From an uncultured Clostridia bacterium (GTDB lineage Bacteria; Bacillota; Clostridia; Christensenellales; Borkfalkiaceae), in contig CALVTL010000002.1 of the NCBI GenBank assembly GCA_944362555.1, forward strand, positions 1-64,000: 64,000 nucleotides of DNA. The letters are read 5' to 3'. The translations under genes were made by a program, and so were the position numbers. Of the stretch, positions 61,811-64,000 are shown one piece after another. Position 1 is the stretch's first letter, and each line of letters begins with the position of its first letter. Below the pieces are notes generated by a model. The model searched no databases. It was given only the letters and a program-made list of their open reading frames with translations, and was not told the origin of the DNA.

Positions 61811-64000
61811 ATGAACAGGATCCGTCCGTTGAATGTTCCGTCTATGGACGAAGTGGAAAAACGCAGCGTTATGCCCGTTACGAGCCCGTTTGAATTTCCA
61901 TCGCAGCGGGTGGAACTGAAACGAGGGATGGGAGCGCCTCTTCCTCCGGCGGGCGGTCGTGCGCTCTCTCTGAACGGGACGTGGGAGCTTGTGTCCGACG
62001 GTTTGACCGAGCTGCGCACCGACCCTACAAGGGAATGGGAGGACGCCGTCGCTTATCCCGTCCCCGGGAGCGTCCACACGGCGCTCTTCGGGGCGGGCGT
62101 CATTCCCGACCCGTTGGTCGGCTGCAACGACCGCATCGCCAGGGAATATAGCTATAAAGTGTGGTGGGCAAAGAGAAAGTTTTCCTATGATTTTTCGCTG
62201 CGGCAGCCGCAGCTCTGCTTTGACGGCGTGTGCTATTCGGCGCACTTTTATCTGAACGGACACTATCTGGGCAGCCACCGCGGAATGTTCACCAGGGCGG
62301 TCTTTGCGGTGGAGGACTTTTTACAGGCGGAGAACGTGCTTGTCGTCAAGATCGATAACGCGCCCTCTCTTCCGCGCGAATATTCGCAGGACGCGGGGTA
62401 TGACGACGGATGGAAGTTCGGCACTGTCATCAACTGCGTCTATGGTTGGCACTATGCGAGCATCCCTTCTCGCGGGATCTGGGCGTCCGTCCGCCTGGAG
62501 GAGCGGCACGGCATGGAGGCGGAACGACCCTTTCTCTATACCGTGGACGCAGCGGCGGGGGAGGCGGGGCTGTATCTGCGCACAAAGATGCGCGGCACGT
62601 TCCGCCTCGTTATACGCCCGCTGAATTTTCCGGGGTCGGAATGGTCGGCGGAAATGCCCGTCGATACGCACGGGGACGGCTATCTGCATCTTCGGTTCCG
62701 CATTCCCGAGGCACGGGCTTGGTGGCCGAACGGATACGGCGAACAAAATCTCTATCTCGCGCAGATCGCGCTGACGGCGGAGGACGGCGAAACGCTCGCG
62801 TTTACGGAGCAATTCGGGCTTCGTACCGTGCGGATGCTCCCCGATACGCAGCCTGTAGACAAAAACCGTTATCTCTGGCAGATGTGCATCAACGGGCGCA
62901 AGCTGTTCATGAAGGGGACGAACTGGTGCACCATTGACGCGCTTTTGCGCTTTGAGCCCGCGCGCTATGAGCGGCTTCTGACGCTCGCCAAGGAGGAAAA
63001 CCTCTGCGTCCTGCGGGCGTGGGGCGGGGGAATGCCGGAGAGCGATGTCTTTTACGATCTGTGCGATAAGTTGGGACTCATGGTCTTTCAGGAGTGGCCG
63101 ACGGCATGGGACAGTGACAAGACGCAGCCGCAGGACGAACTGCGCGCGACGGCGATCGAGCACACCATCCGTTTGCGCAACAGACCCTCCCTCGTTCTGT
63201 GGGCGGGAGGGAACGAGTCCTCGGAGGCGCGCAGCCCGAATATGCGGGAGATGCTCCGCATCGCCTATGCCTATGACGGGACGCGCCCCTTCCACCGCAC
63301 CTCGCCGTGCGGGGCGGGTTCCATGCATAGTTACATCACCTATTGGTTTCAACAGGGGCTGGACGCGTCGCTGCAGCTCTCCGACACTTTTCTGGGCGAA
63401 TACGGCATGGCGTCTGCAAGCAACCTTGAGAGCATCTATAAGTATCTCCCCGAAAGAGAGCGGGGCGAATGGGATATTTACGGAAAACATAACGCATTTG
63501 TCCATCACACGCCGCGCTTCAATCAGTTTGTGGAATGGCCGTACGGGGAGAACGACATCACCTATCTCACGCAGTATCTGGGCTGTTTTTACGATGATGC
63601 CACGATGGGGCACTTCGTGACAGGCACGCAGCTCGCTCAGGCGACCGTGCTACGCCATCCCATCGAGCGCTTTCGCAGCGCTTATCCCGATTCCACGGGC
63701 ATCTGCTATTATAAGCTCAACGATGTCTATCCGGGCTGTTCGTGGTCCACGGTGGATTATTATGGTGAGGCAAAGCTTTCGCACTATCTTGTAAAACAGG
63801 CATTCGCGCCCGTTCACGGGTGCGTCGTCACGGGCTCCGTCGATGTCGGTCCGCAGACGACGCTCCCCGTCGTTTTGCTGGATGACGGGATGCGCGCAAG
63901 GGGCAGCGTGACGCTCTGTGTCTATAACGGGGCGCTTGAAAAATGCAAAACGATAAGTTATCCCATCCCGCCTATTCACACGGAAACAACGCTCCTCGGG
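61811..64000 (+). CDS. GH2 beta-mannosidase-like glycosidase (3' end outside window)
   Basis: The frame is open for 730 codons from the ATG at 61811 to the last base. A jelly-roll N-terminal domain (WELVSDG; PVPGSVHTALF; FDGVCYSAHFYLNG) is followed by an Ig-like domain and a TIM barrel. The barrel has the acid/base E469 in WAGGNESSEA and the nucleophile E530 in FLGEYGMAS, then LNDVYPGCSWSTVDYYGEAK, typical of beta-mannosidases. No signal peptide, so it acts in the cytoplasm on imported oligosaccharides. Last visible gene of the AraC-controlled glycan-use operon. Confidence 0.9.
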   Translation, partial: MNRIRPLNVPSMDEVEKRSVMPVTSPFEFPSQRVELKRGMGAPLPPAGGRALSLNGTWELVSDGLTELRTDPTREWEDAVAYPVPGSVHTALFGAGVIPDPLVGCNDRIAREYSYKVWWAKRKFSYDFSLRQPQLCFDGVCYSAHFYLNGHYLGSHRGMFTRAVFAVEDFLQAENVLVVKIDNAPSLPREYSQDAGYDDGWKFGTVINCVYGWHYASIPSRGIWASVRLEERHGMEAERPFLYTVDAAAGEAGLYLRTKMRGTFRLVIRPLNFPGSEWSAEMPVDTHGDGYLHLRFRIPEARAWWPNGYGEQNLYLAQIALTAEDGETLAFTEQFGLRTVRMLPDTQPVDKNRYLWQMCINGRKLFMKGTNWCTIDALLRFEPARYERLLTLAKEENLCVLRAWGGGMPESDVFYDLCDKLGLMVFQEWPTAWDSDKTQPQDELRATAIEHTIRLRNRPSLVLWAGGNESSEARSPNMREMLRIAYAYDGTRPFHRTSPCGAGSMHSYITYWFQQGLDASLQLSDTFLGEYGMASASNLESIYKYLPERERGEWDIYGKHNAFVHHTPRFNQFVEWPYGENDITYLTQYLGCFYDDATMGHFVTGTQLAQATVLRHPIERFRSAYPDSTGICYYKLNDVYPGCSWSTVDYYGEAKLSHYLVKQAFAPVHGCVVTGSVDVGPQTTLPVVLLDDGMRARGSVTLCVYNGALEKCKTISYPIPPIHTETTLLG

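Noticed and set aside
1..64000. CRISPR array, tRNA or rRNA genes
   Set aside because: No regularly spaced repeats of CRISPR type and no cloverleaf or rRNA-like stretch were found on reading the intergenic regions.

Overview
The window looks like chromosomal DNA of a Gram-positive-type bacterium of the Bacillota, probably an uncultured gut Clostridia lineage of the Christensenellales kind. This is an inference from AGGAGG-type ribosome sites, sigmaA-like TTGACA/TATAAT promoters, lipoproteins feeding a sugar ABC transporter, InlB-repeat/Hint surface proteins and XRE-like regulators. Most of the DNA is GC-rich. Three patches are clearly AT-richer: about 2.4-6.2 kb, 39.5-45.7 kb and 48.2-52.3 kb. 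I saw no tRNA, rRNA or CRISPR array.

1-6.4 kb is a mobile/defence island. It holds the end of a large serine recombinase, a BRO-N/Fic protein, the worn-down 3' end of a second recombinase, and a two-gene operon of an AAA15-type ATPase and a large helical protein that seems to carry a frameshift near its start. A 14-bp direct repeat (about 1172 and 6275) brackets most of it.

6.6-23.7 kb is the most unusual part: a tight ten-gene operon behind one good promoter. It encodes a transglutaminase-like protein, a ClpB-type AAA+ unfoldase, three proteins I do not recognise (one Ala/Pro-linker protein and one coiled coil among them), an NrdG-like radical SAM activase, a zinc-ribbon TRAFAC-type GTPase, a GAP1-like partner with C-terminal membrane helices, and two membrane-anchored extracellular proteins (GLUG-like; InlB repeats plus Hint). 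It resembles NTPase-driven conflict/regulatory systems built on GTPase-GAP1 pairs, but this combination is not one I know.

23.8-30.3 kb holds a small Cys-rich HTH regulator and then a second operon: DUF1292-like protein, unknown protein, VirD4/TraG-like ATPase without membrane helices, winged-helix/FtsK-gamma DNA-binding protein with a 105-bp tandem repeat, RtcB RNA ligase, metallophosphoesterase and HAD phosphatase. The last three suggest RNA repair. 30.3-32.4 kb, on the minus strand, encodes a PP-loop ATPase and a flavodoxin/ferredoxin protein.

32.8-51.9 kb is an exopolysaccharide/capsule locus: GDP-mannose supply (manC, phosphohexomutase, a ManC-cupin-class I ManA fusion), dTDP-rhamnose supply (rfbA, B, D, C), galactofuranose supply (glf), several glycosyltransferases, a Wzy-like polymerase, a Wzx-like flippase, a WbsX-like protein and a DUF4422 protein. 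Sugar-nucleotide genes match the GC-rich host, while the transferases, polymerase and flippase are AT-rich, the usual mosaic of serotype-type loci.

52.2-64 kb is a glycan-utilisation locus: a modular lipoprotein, a divergent AraC regulator, a sugar ABC importer (binding lipoprotein and two permeases, no ATPase in view), a GH43-like lipoprotein, a CBM9-like lipoprotein, and a GH2 beta-mannosidase-like enzyme cut by the window edge.
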